A DNA stretch of 64,000 nt from NCBI RefSeq assembly GCF_039522585.1, contig NZ_BAAADR010000002.1; one strand, 5' to 3'. Positions 52,701 to 60,612 of the stretch are shown here, in pieces. Source of the stretch: Bisbaumannia salifodinae. Lineage in GTDB: Bacteria; Pseudomonadota; Gammaproteobacteria; Pseudomonadales; Halomonadaceae. Position numbers and translations under genes: made by a program. The notes beneath the pieces were generated by a model. That model was not told the origin of the DNA, ran no database searches, and saw nothing but the letters and a program-made list of their open reading frames with translations. Numbering within the stretch: position 1 is the first letter of the stretch; the number at the start of each line of letters is the position of its first letter.

Positions 52701-53393
52701 ATGACATCCATGGGCTGGCAGTTCCGGCTGGGAGCGATCCTTCTGATCGTCGCGACCCTGGCGGGGATCTGGTGGCTGCTCGATGGCATGGGGATGCCGA
52801 CCAGCCTCTCGCCCCGGGCCATCGCCGAGTGGCTCAACGGCCAGGGAATGGAGGGACCGCTGCTGCTGGTGCTGCTGATGATCCTGGCGGTCGTCGTCGG
52901 CCCCATTCCCACCCTGCCCATCAGCGCCGCCGCCGGCCTCGCCTTCGGCGTGGGGTCCGGGGTCATGCTCTCGATCACCGGGGCGACCCTGGGCGCCCTG
53001 ATCGCCTTCTTCCTGGCCCGGCTGATCGGCCGCGAGGCCCTGCGCTCTCGCCTGCCCGACAACCCTCTCTTTGGCTCTCGGGGCTCACAACGCCTGCTGT
53101 TCTGCACCGTGCTGATCACCCGGCTGGTGCCGATCTTCTCCTTCGCCCTGATCAGCTATGCCGCCGGCCTGACCGCCATCAGCGCCTGGCGCTTCGCCCT
53201 CGCCTCGCTGATCGGCATGTTGCCGATGACGGTGGTCTTCACCAACCTCGGCCACTCCTTCGAGCTGCATCCCTGGCTAAGCACCACCCTGGGTGGCGCC
53301 ATTCTTCTCGTCATGGCCCTGCTGCCGGGCTATCTGAAGTACCGCCCCCACTCGCGCCTGGCCAGGTGGCTGCACCTGGATTCCCGCGACTGA
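52701..53393 (+). CDS. TVP38/TMEM64-family membrane protein
   Basis: The 230-residue inner-membrane protein has about five helices and the VTT/DedA-related core: GPIPTLPISAAAGLAFG near residue 67 and GREALRSRLPDN with FCTVLITRLVPIFSFALISYAAGL. Proteins of this fold are linked to lipid scrambling or membrane homeostasis; the bacterial substrate is unknown. AGGTG precedes ATG 52701; an ATG 9 nt later is also possible. Confidence 0.87.
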   Translation: MTSMGWQFRLGAILLIVATLAGIWWLLDGMGMPTSLSPRAIAEWLNGQGMEGPLLLVLLMILAVVVGPIPTLPISAAAGLAFGVGSGVMLSITGATLGALIAFFLARLIGREALRSRLPDNPLFGSRGSQRLLFCTVLITRLVPIFSFALISYAAGLTAISAWRFALASLIGMLPMTVVFTNLGHSFELHPWLSTTLGGAILLVMALLPGYLKYRPHSRLARWLHLDSRD

Positions 53394-53455
53394 TGCCCTC
53401 TCGGCCGAGTCGGAGTATTCCCCGAGCCAATTACCTCCCAAGAGGAAACAGTAAG

Positions 53456-53482
53456 ATTACGTAATTGGTGATTATCAACCGA
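53456..53482. promoter_or_regulatory. Palindromes upstream of doxX, candidate operator
   Basis: ATTACGTAAT (53456-53465) and an adjoining GGTGATTATCAACC dyad lie in an AT-rich 143-bp gap before the DoxX gene. The layout suggests a repressor or LysR-type site, but the regulator is unknown. Confidence 0.4.
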
Positions 53483-53536
53483 TAAAAACACAATAGACTG
53501 CAGGCATTCCCTGACAACTTCCAAGAGGAAACCGCC

Positions 53537-53920
53537 ATGCAAGCCTATGCCACTACCCTGTTGCGTCTCTCCCTCGGCGTCATGACCCTGGCCCACGGGC
53601 TGCTGAAGATCTTCGTCTTCACCATTCCCGGCACCGTGGCCTTCTTCGACTCCCTGGGGCTGCCGGCCATCTTCGCCTACCTGACCATCCTCGCCGAGGT
53701 GGGTGGCGGCCTGGCCCTGATCCTGGGCATCTACACCCGCTGGGTGAGCCTGGCCCTGGTGCCGTTGCTGATCGGCGCCACCGTGCCCCACCTGGCCAAC
53801 GGCTGGCTGTTCTCCAATCCGGGTGGCGGCTGGGAGTTCCCGCTGTTCTGGACCCTGGCCCTGCTGGTGCAGGCCGGCCTCGGCGGCGGCAAGGCGGTGC
53901 TCCACCCGCGCTTCGCCTAA
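53537..53920 (+). CDS. DoxX-family membrane protein
   Basis: The 127-residue protein has four hydrophobic helices and the DoxX pattern: LLRLSLGVMTLAHGLLKIF, AEVGGGLALILGIYTRW and a C-terminal PLFWTLALLVQAGLGGG. It resembles the YqjF/YphA group often induced by thiol or quinone stress. AAGAGG is placed 8 nt before the ATG. Monocistronic, with a terminator shared with the glyoxalase gene. Confidence 0.87.
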   Translation: MQAYATTLLRLSLGVMTLAHGLLKIFVFTIPGTVAFFDSLGLPAIFAYLTILAEVGGGLALILGIYTRWVSLALVPLLIGATVPHLANGWLFSNPGGGWEFPLFWTLALLVQAGLGGGKAVLHPRFA

Positions 53921-53947
53921 GCCAAGCATCGGCACAAGCCACCAGCA

Positions 53948-53979
53948 CAACGGCGCCGCCCCCAGGGGCGGCGCCGTTG
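53948..53979. terminator. Bidirectional terminator between doxX and gloA
   Basis: Perfect stem CAACGGCGCCGCCCC / GGGGCGGCGCCGTTG followed by TTT on the plus strand, between convergent genes. Confidence 0.85.
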
Positions 53980-54004
53980 TTTCCGTCACTCGGCTGGGCC
54001 GGCC

Positions 54005-54538
54005 TCAGGCACCCAGCCTGGCCAGGCGGGCCGCCTCCACCACCTCGATCCAGTAGCCGTCCACGTCCTTGACGAAGACCACGTCCTTCATCTTGCCCTG
54101 GTCGGAGCGCTTGACGAACTCCACGCCGTTGGCGTCGAACCAGGCCTCGGCGGCGTCCAGGTCCGGTACCGAGAAGCAGATATGCCCGAAGCCCTGGGGC
54201 TCGGTGTTGCCGTTGTGGTAGGCGAAGTCGTCCTGGTCCTCGGTGCCCCAGTTATGGGTCAGCTCCAGCAGGCCCTTCTGACCGAAGGTCCAGACGGTGC
54301 GCTCGCCGGCTTCCTCCGGCACCCGCTCGCCCTCCTCGAGACGCGCCAGGAAGTAGAGGGAGAACTGCAGCTCCTCGAAATCGAGGCGGCGCAGGACCCG
54401 CATGCCGAAGACCCGGGAGTAGAAGGCCAGGGCCTTTTCCGGGTCCTTGACGCGGAGCATGGTGTGATTGAGCCGGAAGCCGTCGCTCTCCGGGGTCGGC
54501 GCCTGGACGCCGGGATGCTGCTCGCCGCTGAAGCTCAT
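54005..54538 (-). CDS. gloA: Lactoylglutathione lyase (glyoxalase I), long form
   Basis: Isomerises the methylglyoxal-glutathione hemithioacetal to S-lactoylglutathione. The 177-residue protein has the VOC fold as two repeats: LNHTMLRVKDPEKALAFYSRV, GLLELTHNWG, GFGHICFSVPDLDAAEAW and DVDGYWIEVVE. Metal ligands His25, Glu in LLELTHNWG, His in FGHICF and Glu in WIEVVE are present. The inserted loops between them resemble the longer eukaryote-like/Pseudomonas zinc-dependent class rather than the short Ni-type E. coli enzyme. Confidence 0.93.
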   Translation of the reverse strand: MSFSGEQHPGVQAPTPESDGFRLNHTMLRVKDPEKALAFYSRVFGMRVLRRLDFEELQFSLYFLARLEEGERVPEEAGERTVWTFGQKGLLELTHNWGTEDQDDFAYHNGNTEPQGFGHICFSVPDLDAAEAWFDANGVEFVKRSDQGKMKDVVFVKDVDGYWIEVVEAARLARLGA

Positions 54539-54628
54539 GGGAGGTTCCCTCGATGGTTTAATTGGCGGATTCTAAAACAGATGCGTTTGGCTAGACTGGA
54601 TTTCAACCCCGCCACGGAAGGAATGGCC

Positions 54629-55108
54629 ATGCCCCTCGCCCTGCCCCGCGCCTTCACCCTGGTCACCCTGCTGCTGGGCCTGGCCCTGCTGAGTGGCTGC
54701 GCCGGCCGCGACCTGGCCCTGCGTGACGCCTCCCCCGAGCTCTCCCTGGAGCGGGCGCTGATCCTCTCCAGTGCCCGCCAGGCCCTGGGCACGCCCTACC
54801 GCTTCGGCGGCAATACGCCCCGGGGACTGGACTGCTCCGGCCTGGTGGAGCTCAGCTACCGCGCCGCCGGCATCCCGGTGCCGCGCACCGCCGACGACCA
54901 GTACCGCCAGTTGCCCTCGGTCCGCGAGGCACGCCCCGGCGACCTGCTGTTCTTCGGCGACCGGCGCAAGGCGACCCATGTGGGCATCTATATGGGTAAC
55001 GGCCAGATGATCCATGCCCCGGGCCGCGGCCGCGCGGTCACCCAGGTGCCGCTGGAGATCGCCTACTGGCAGGAGCGCTTCCTGGGCGCCGCCGGCCCGG
55101 CGCCCTGA
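54629..55108 (+). CDS. NlpC/P60-family lipoprotein peptidase
   Basis: Cell-wall cysteine peptidase cutting peptidoglycan stems. The 159-residue precursor has a lipoprotein signal (lipobox LLSGC) and an NlpC/P60 domain (about 50-150) with YRFGGNTPRGLDCSGLVE (nucleophile Cys), PRTADDQY, RPGDLLFFG and HVGIYMGNGQMIHAP (catalytic His). Similar to E. coli Spr/MepS and NlpC. AAGGA lies 6 nt before ATG 54629; an in-frame ATG 6 nt earlier overlaps it. Confidence 0.92.
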   Translation: MPLALPRAFTLVTLLLGLALLSGCAGRDLALRDASPELSLERALILSSARQALGTPYRFGGNTPRGLDCSGLVELSYRAAGIPVPRTADDQYRQLPSVREARPGDLLFFGDRRKATHVGIYMGNGQMIHAPGRGRAVTQVPLEIAYWQERFLGAAGPAP

Positions 55109-55114
55109 GGCGCC

Positions 55115-55131
55115 GTTAAGGCTACCATAAG
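55115..55131. promoter_or_regulatory. PmrA-box-like direct repeat upstream of the GT9/TCS operon
   Basis: GTTAAG-GCTAC-CATAAG, two hexamers 11 bp apart, close to the PmrA/BasR pattern (C/T)TTAAG-N5-(C/T)TTAAG. It ends 46 bp before the GT9 start. Confidence 0.65.
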
Positions 55132-55177
55132 CCAGAATGCCGACAGTGCAGGCAGATCCTCAGCCAGGAGCGCCTGC

Positions 55178-56329
55178 ATGTTGCCTTTCACCTATCTGCG
55201 CCGACACAGCGCCCTGCGCCGTCTGGGCCAACGCCTCGAGCGAGGCACCAAGGCGTGGCTCTATCGAGCATTGACGCCCCATGCCCGAGGCCACCGTACC
55301 GCTTCTCCGGCGGCCCTGGACGGCGTACGCCGCGTTCTCCTGGTCCGTCCCAACTTCCGGATCGGCAATGCGGTGATTGGCGCCCGGCTGATTCAGGCCC
55401 TGGCCGAGGGGCGACCCGACATGGAGATCGACTACCTGGGGACGGATACCACTCACGCCCTCTTCGCCGGCATGCCGCTGTCGAATTATCACGCCTTGAG
55501 CCGCGGCATGCTGGTGCGTCCCTGGCGCCTGCTGACCCTGGTGAGCCGCTTGCGGCGGCGCCGCTATGACCTGGCCATCCAGGTCGGCGAGGGCTCCCTG
55601 ACCGGCTGGGCCTTCACGCGACTGTGCCGGGCGCACCGTACCCTGGGCCAGCGCGGCCGGCTGGAGGCGAGTTATGACTGGGTCGGCCAGACATCGCCGC
55701 GACATGCCCACGAACAGGCCAGCACCCTGGCCGGCGACTTGGGCCTGCCCTGCCCTTCCCGTCCCTGGCTGGTGGTGACGATGGCGGAGCGCGCCGCCGT
55801 GGCCGGCCGTTGGCACGCCCTGTCGGAGGCGACTGCGCCCCTCGGTATCTTCGTCGGCGGCCACCTCGACAAGCGCCTGCCGCTGGCCTTCTGGCAGGCG
55901 CTGATGGAGGAGCTCGAGCGCCGTCGGCGGCCCTACCTGGTGCTGCTGGGGCCGGAGGAGGCGGCGCTGCGTGCGCCCCTGGAGCGGGCCTGTAGCGATA
56001 CCGGTCACGTCTTGCCCCAACTGCCGCTGCGCGACTTCCTCGCCGTCCTGGCCAACCTGGGTGGTTTGATCACGCCGGATACCGGGCCCATGCATCTGGC
56101 TGCCGCCCTCGAGGTCCCCGTGATAGCGCTGCTCCGGGTCGAGAAATCACGCCACTTTGCCCCCCGGGGAGCCGCGGATCTGATACTTTTTCAGCCAACC
56201 CCCCGGCCATGTCGCCGAGTGCGCCTGCGCCTTCCCGACCCCGCCCCGGACGCTTGTGGCATCCTGTCCAGGCGAGTCTCGGACACCCTCGGCCGGCGCG
56301 CAGGCGCCTGCGCCCCCGACAGGAGGTAA
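55178..56329 (+). CDS. Glycosyltransferase family 9 (heptosyltransferase-like)
   Basis: GT-B-fold enzyme of the WaaF/WaaC superfamily, expected to act on lipopolysaccharide core at the inner membrane's cytosolic face. The 383-residue protein has the GT9 start VRRVLLVRPNFRIGNAVIGARLIQALAE (about 50-78), IFVGGHLDKRLP and the nucleotide-sugar block ANLGGLITPDTGPMHLAAAL. AGGAG precedes the ATG. It heads an operon with a response regulator and sensor kinase behind a PmrA-like box. Residues 75-85 contain a protospacer identical to a spacer of the local CRISPR array. Confidence 0.88.
   Translation: MLPFTYLRRHSALRRLGQRLERGTKAWLYRALTPHARGHRTASPAALDGVRRVLLVRPNFRIGNAVIGARLIQALAEGRPDMEIDYLGTDTTHALFAGMPLSNYHALSRGMLVRPWRLLTLVSRLRRRRYDLAIQVGEGSLTGWAFTRLCRAHRTLGQRGRLEASYDWVGQTSPRHAHEQASTLAGDLGLPCPSRPWLVVTMAERAAVAGRWHALSEATAPLGIFVGGHLDKRLPLAFWQALMEELERRRRPYLVLLGPEEAALRAPLERACSDTGHVLPQLPLRDFLAVLANLGGLITPDTGPMHLAAALEVPVIALLRVEKSRHFAPRGAADLILFQPTPRPCRRVRLRLPDPAPDACGILSRRVSDTLGRRAGACAPDRR
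55401..55432 (-). other. Chromosomal protospacer matching CRISPR spacer 20
   Basis: 32-nt identity with 34718-34749. Since the array is read from the minus strand, the motif should be CC on the minus strand next to 55432, but plus-strand bases there are TA. CC is instead found at 55399-55400, the opposite end. The spacer thus looks like one inserted backwards, which would spare the host. Confidence 0.95.
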
Positions 56330-56340
56330 TCATCGCCACC

Positions 56341-57021
56341 ATGCGTATTCTGCTGGTTGAGGATGACCCCAGCCTAGCCTCGGGCATCAGCCTGGCCCTC
56401 AAGCCGGAGCACTACACCGTCGATCACCTGGCCGACGGGGCCCAGGCATTAAGTGCCCTGCAGGGCGACGAACCCTTCGCCGCGGTAATCCTCGACCTGG
56501 GGCTGCCGGGGCTGGACGGCATGCAGGTGCTGGAAGCCATCCGCCGGCGCGGTAATCCGCTCCCGGTGCTGGTACTCACCGCCCGGGACGCCGTCGACGA
56601 CCGTATCGCCGGCCTCGACGCCGGCGCCGACGACTACCTGATCAAGCCCTTCGAGGTGGCCGAGCTCAAGGCGCGCCTACGGGCCCTGCTGCGGCGCAGC
56701 CAGGGCCAGGCCAGCCCGGTCCTGGAGTGTCGTGGCATCCGCCTCGACCCCGCCACCCTCGGCGTCAGCCGGCATGGCGAGGCGGTCAATCTGTCGCGCC
56801 GGGAATTCGCCCTGCTACAGGAACTCATGGGGCATCCCGGGCGGGTCTTCACCCGCGATACCCTGACCCGGCGAGTCTACGGCTGGGAGGAGGACGTGGA
56901 GAGCAACGCCATCGAGGTGCATGTCCATCACCTGCGCCGCAAGCTGTTCCCCGAGCTGATCCGCACGGTACGCGGCATCGGCTACGTGATGGATCCGGCG
57001 CCCCTGGACGGCGATTCATGA
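56341..57021 (+). CDS. OmpR-family response regulator, PmrA/QseB-like
   Basis: The 226-residue two-domain regulator: receiver (1-115) with phosphoacceptor Asp51 in VILDLGLPGLDG, conserved Thr in VLTARD and Lys in YLIKPF, then a winged-helix DNA-binding domain (about 128-220; LSRREFALLQELM, VHVHHLRRKL, IRTVRGIGYV). Its ATG follows AGGAGGT and its TGA overlaps the sensor start (ATGA). Hexamer pairs with 11-bp pitch at four nearby loci are its plausible binding sites. Confidence 0.93.
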   Translation: MRILLVEDDPSLASGISLALKPEHYTVDHLADGAQALSALQGDEPFAAVILDLGLPGLDGMQVLEAIRRRGNPLPVLVLTARDAVDDRIAGLDAGADDYLIKPFEVAELKARLRALLRRSQGQASPVLECRGIRLDPATLGVSRHGEAVNLSRREFALLQELMGHPGRVFTRDTLTRRVYGWEEDVESNAIEVHVHHLRRKLFPELIRTVRGIGYVMDPAPLDGDS

Positions 57022-58394
57022 GCTCGATTCGCCGCCGTACCCTGGGCCTGGTGCTGCTGGTCTTCGGCGTCAGCATGCTGATCATCGGCCTGGTCAGCTA
57101 CCGCTATGCCGCCCACGAGATCGAGGAGCTCTATGATGCCAACCTGGCCCAGAACGCCCGCCTGCTGGAGGGGCTGATCCAGGCACCGCTACCCCCCGAC
57201 CAGCGGGCCGCCCTGCTGGCCAGCCTGGAAGACGCCCTGCTGCGCGCCGAGCAGTCGGACAAGCGCCTGGCCGGGCATCGTTACGAGAGCAAGCTGGCCT
57301 TCCAGCTGTGGGAGGCGGAGCGGCTGGTACTGCGCTCCGCCAGCGCGCCCTCGGCGCCCCTCACCACGGGGCCGCCGGGGTACACCACCGACCGGGTGGC
57401 GGGCCACGAGTGGCGCGTCTATGTGCTGGACATGGCCGAGTCGTCGCGGCGCGTGATGGTGGCAGAGCGCAGCGATGTGCGCGGCGAGCTGATCCGCGCC
57501 GTGGCGCTGCGCACCCTGCTCCCGGACCTGATCGGCCTGCCACTGCTGATGCTGTTGCTGTGGTGGGCCACCGGCCAGGGGTTGCGCCCCCTGTCGCGCC
57601 TGGCCGCAGCGATCCGCCGCCGCGACCCGCACAACCTGCAGCCGCTGACCCTGCACCCGCTGCCCCGGGAGCTGGCGACTATCGTCGGCGCGCTGAACCG
57701 GCTGCTGGAGCGCCTGCGCAACCTGCGGGTGCGCGAGAAGCGCTTTATCGCCGACGCCGCCCACGAGCTGCGCACGCCCCTGGCGGTGCTCGACCTGCAT
57801 GCCCAGAATGCTCTCGCCGCCGAGGACCCTGGGGATCGCCGCGAGGCGCTGGAGGAACTGCGTGCCGGCGTTGCCCGCACGACCCGCCTGGTCTCTCAGT
57901 TGCTGACCCTGGCCCGCCTGGATCCGGATGAGGCCACCCCCGTGCGACCTCCCCAGGACCTGCTGCTCGAGTTGCGCGAGGCGCTGGCCGAGCTCGCGCC
58001 GCTGGCCACCGAGCGCGATCAGGCGCTGGATCTGCACGCCGACGAGGCCGCCGATTGGCGACTGCCGACCGAGCCCGGCACCCTCGGTACCCTGGTGCAG
58101 AACCTGGTCGGCAACGCCCTGCGCCATTCGCCGCCGAGCGGCCTCGTCACGGTAAGCCTGATCGACGAGCCCGAGCGGTTGATCCTGCGCGTGGATGACC
58201 AGGGTCCCGGCATCCCCGCCGAGGAGCGCGAGCGGGTCCTCAAGCGCTTCCATCGCGCTGGCCCAGGGGCCGGCTCCGGTCTGGGGCTTTCCATCGCCGA
58301 ACGCCTGCTCGCCCGCCATGGCGGCACCCTCAATCTGGACGAGGCGCCTGGCGGCGGCCTACGGGCCACCGCCACCCTACCGCGGAACACCTGA
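57018..58394 (+). CDS. Sensor histidine kinase, PmrB/QseC-like
   Basis: The 458-residue inner-membrane kinase has a first helix (residues 8-28), a periplasmic domain (about 29-165), a second helix (about 172-192) and a HAMP-like linker. H-box FIADAAHELRTPLAVLD, N-box NLVGNALRHSP, G1 VDDQGPGIP and G2 AGSGLGLSIAERL follow. All catalytic residues are present. It is coupled to the response regulator by ATGA overlap. Signal unknown; PmrB-type kinases sense metals, pH or cationic peptides. Confidence 0.92.
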   Translation: MSSIRRRTLGLVLLVFGVSMLIIGLVSYRYAAHEIEELYDANLAQNARLLEGLIQAPLPPDQRAALLASLEDALLRAEQSDKRLAGHRYESKLAFQLWEAERLVLRSASAPSAPLTTGPPGYTTDRVAGHEWRVYVLDMAESSRRVMVAERSDVRGELIRAVALRTLLPDLIGLPLLMLLLWWATGQGLRPLSRLAAAIRRRDPHNLQPLTLHPLPRELATIVGALNRLLERLRNLRVREKRFIADAAHELRTPLAVLDLHAQNALAAEDPGDRREALEELRAGVARTTRLVSQLLTLARLDPDEATPVRPPQDLLLELREALAELAPLATERDQALDLHADEAADWRLPTEPGTLGTLVQNLVGNALRHSPPSGLVTVSLIDEPERLILRVDDQGPGIPAEERERVLKRFHRAGPGAGSGLGLSIAERLLARHGGTLNLDEAPGGGLRATATLPRNT

Positions 58395-58421
58395 GCGATT
58401 CCCTCATGAGGACATGCAGCG

Positions 58422-58438
58422 CATAAGCCTTCGTTAAG
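58422..58438. promoter_or_regulatory. PmrA-box-like direct repeat before the eptA/PAP2 remnants
   Basis: CATAAG-CCTTC-GTTAAG, the same two variant hexamers as upstream of the GT9 gene but in swapped order, with 11-bp pitch, 28 bp after the sensor kinase stop. Confidence 0.6.
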
Positions 58439-58485
58439 ACGGGCCGTTCAGCATGGCGTCGTTGCCCTCTGGACAAGACGCTGAC

Positions 58486-58815
58486 ATGACCGACCTGCCA
58501 CCCTGGGTGGGGCTACCCCGCACCTTTATGCTAACTCATCCGTCTCATCGTCTGAGACGATGGGCCCTGGCGTGGGGCGAATTCCTCGTGCTGATACTAG
58601 TGATAGACCGGCTGGGGCTGGACTTTCGAGTCGCCTCCCCCCTGTACCGGTGGCAGCGTTATAGATGGGCTCCGCAGGACCATCTCCTGCTCCGCTGGCC
58701 CCTGATGATCTACTGGATGATCAGCACCGTGCCGGCAAGCCGGCTGCTGACGCTCCGGCCACACGCCCTCTCGATGAAACCGACCTGTGCTAGCGAGCAC
58801 GCCGCCAATGGCTAA
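58486..58815 (+). pseudogene. Truncated PAP2-like membrane protein fragment
   Basis: About 110 codons. The part WALAWGEFLVLILVIDRLGLDFRVASPLYRW and WAPQDHLLLRWPL resembles the N-terminal helix and first loop of PAP2-type lipid phosphatases, but none of the catalytic KX6RP, PSGH or SRX5HXXXD motifs follow. The end is probably out of frame. With the degenerate eptA next door it is best read as a remnant of a lipid A modification locus. The family call is tentative. Confidence 0.5.
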
Positions 58816-59718
58816 TATCCCCCCTCGCGTCACGACAGTCGTCACCGGTTCCGCGGGCCGCTGCCGGCCTTATCGCCCCAGGCGCTCGCCCTGCTAACCT
58901 GCCTGGCCTTCACGCTCTTCTACAACCGACGTTTCTGGTCGGCAATCGTAGAGGCCAAGCCGCCAGCCGGCCCGGCCGACTGGGGACAACTAATCGGTTA
59001 CGGCGTGATCATGACCGGACTGCACCTGGTGGCCCTCCTACCGCTGGTCAACCGCGCCACCGTCAAGCCGCTGCTGACAGTGCTGGTGCTGGTCGCCGCC
59101 TCGGTCAGCTACTTCACCAGCCACTACGGCACCTACTTCGATACCCATATGATCGATAATGTGCTGCAGACGGACTCTCGGGAGGCGAGCGAGCTACTCA
59201 CGCCAGGCTTCGCGCTCTATCTGCTGCTATTCGCGCTGCTGCCCCTGACTCTGCTGTGGCGCTGGCCGCTGCGCCAGTGCGGCTGGCAGCGCAGCCTCGG
59301 TGCGGGTGCGCTATGGTGGCTGAGCAGCGTGACCGTGCTCGCCGGTGTATTACTGTTCTCGTTCCAGGGCCTTTCCGCGCTGATGCGCAACCACCATGGG
59401 CCATGCTCTACCGACCATGGCGAATCGCTGGGAGAGAACGGCCTCTACCTCCACGTCCTGCTCTATGCCATCGCCCCGCAGGAGCAGACCCGCGTGCCCA
59501 TGGTGTGGTGGACATCGGACCACTTCGCCCGGAGCATAGGGCTGAATGAGACCTGCCTTGCCACCCAACGCGACAACGCCCTGAGCCACGACAACCTATT
59601 CCATTCGCTGCTGGGGCTGCTCGGCGTGGAGAGCAGAATCCGAGAGGACACCCTGGACCTCTCGGCAGGCTGCCGCGCCTCGAGGTCACCAACTCGCGGG
59701 CAGGGCCCACGGCAGTAA
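58808..59718 (+). pseudogene. eptA: Phosphoethanolamine transferase EptA, internally deleted remnant
   Basis: EptA adds phosphoethanolamine to lipid A. The N-terminal membrane domain survives (ALLTCLAFTLFYNRRFW, SHYGTYFDTHMIDNVLQTD, LLFSFQGLSALMRNHH) and jumps within four residues to the C-terminus (DHGESLGENGLYLH, YAIAPQEQTRVPM, DNLFHSLLGLLGVESR). Roughly 220-250 residues of the catalytic domain, including the nucleophilic Thr and most zinc ligands, are missing. The start region (ATG 58808, MANIPPRVTT) is also separated by a frameshift near 58850. Non-functional. Confidence 0.9.
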
Positions 59719-59735
59719 CGATTCGGCCAAGGACC

Positions 59736-60344
59736 TCAAAGGTCGTGCCCCGTCACCACCCGGTAGATGTCGGCGAAGCTACGCGCCATCGGCACTCCCG
59801 TATTCCTCTTCGTGGTCTGCCCGACCGCCCGTCGAATATCGGCCGCCGACACCAGGCCACGTATCCGCAGGCGCCCCTGCTCGTCGTGCTCGGTCACCAA
59901 CAGGTGCTGGTCCGTCATCGATTCCAGTGACGCCAGCAGATCCCCGATGGTCAGCGAGGCGAGCTGCTCCAGCGACATGGCTGCTAGCTTGTGCCAGGGG
60001 GTCATGATCATCCCCACGGTCACCTCATCGCGCGGCAGGCCATGCTGCTGCATGGCGAGAGTAATGCGCCGGCCGCCAATGACTTCCAGCGACGACAGCA
60101 CGCCGATGCAACGCTGCTGCTCATCGGTGACCAGTAGCAGACGAGTCCCGCCGTGACGCATCATCAGATACGCCTCGTCGACCCCCATATCCGCCTGGAT
60201 GGTGCGCGGACTCAGCCGTGAGAAGTCCGTGAGTACCTCAAGGGCGGAACTCGAGGTACTCAAGTGTGGACGGGGCGGCATAACCAGCAGCGGGGCTGTT
60301 TCGAGCGGTCTCAGCAGATCGTGGGGAAAGAGTGGCTGATTCAT
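59736..60344 (-). CDS. CBS-domain-pair protein
   Basis: The 202-residue soluble protein has two CBS motifs (about 45-105 and 108-185): AYLMMRHGGTRLLLVTDEQQRCIGVLSSLEV and DQHLLVTEHDEQGRLRIRGLVSAADIRRAV. CBS pairs usually bind adenine nucleotides and regulate a partner; none is fused here. Related stand-alone proteins occur in Halomonas and Pseudomonas. A perfect CTTAAG-N5-CTTAAG repeat lies 72 bp upstream of its start, suggesting control by the neighbouring response regulator. Confidence 0.85.
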   Translation of the reverse strand: MNQPLFPHDLLRPLETAPLLVMPPRPHLSTSSSALEVLTDFSRLSPRTIQADMGVDEAYLMMRHGGTRLLLVTDEQQRCIGVLSSLEVIGGRRITLAMQQHGLPRDEVTVGMIMTPWHKLAAMSLEQLASLTIGDLLASLESMTDQHLLVTEHDEQGRLRIRGLVSAADIRRAVGQTTKRNTGVPMARSFADIYRVVTGHDL

Positions 60345-60415
60345 AGGGCTTGCTCCTCGACTGGGCTCGCGTAGGTGTCATGGAACACCTCCTGCCACCA
60401 AGGTTTCAGAGCTTT

Positions 60416-60432
60416 CTTAAGGCGTGCTTAAG
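60416..60432. promoter_or_regulatory. PmrA-box-like direct repeat, CBS-gene side
   Basis: CTTAAG-GCGTG-CTTAAG, an exact match to the PmrA/BasR direct repeat. CTTAAG is palindromic, so it serves either strand. It lies in the 268-bp divergent gap, nearer the CBS gene. Confidence 0.78.
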
Positions 60433-60539
60433 AGGCAGCACTGCTTTTCCCGGTCACACCTCTCCGTGTTCGACGAATCATCAGGACAATGAGTGCTTCA
60501 GAGCCCTATTCCTGCTCCTGGCAGGCAATTCTCCAGGCT

Positions 60540-60556
60540 GTTAAGCGCTTTTTAAG
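60540..60556. promoter_or_regulatory. PmrA-box-like direct repeat, small-membrane-protein side
   Basis: GTTAAG-CGCTT-TTTAAG with 11-bp pitch, 56 bp before the start of the small membrane protein gene, the spacing expected for activation. Confidence 0.72.
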
Positions 60557-60612
60557 AGAACTCCGCTAGCGTTGCGCCGAATACCTTTGATCCGGGATGA
60601 GGAGACACCGCT

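Noticed and set aside
58395..58815. Intact small membrane protein gene in place of a PAP2 remnant
   Set aside because: The frame is open, but the similarity stops where catalytic motifs should begin and the neighbouring eptA is clearly broken, so a remnant is more likely; kept at low confidence.
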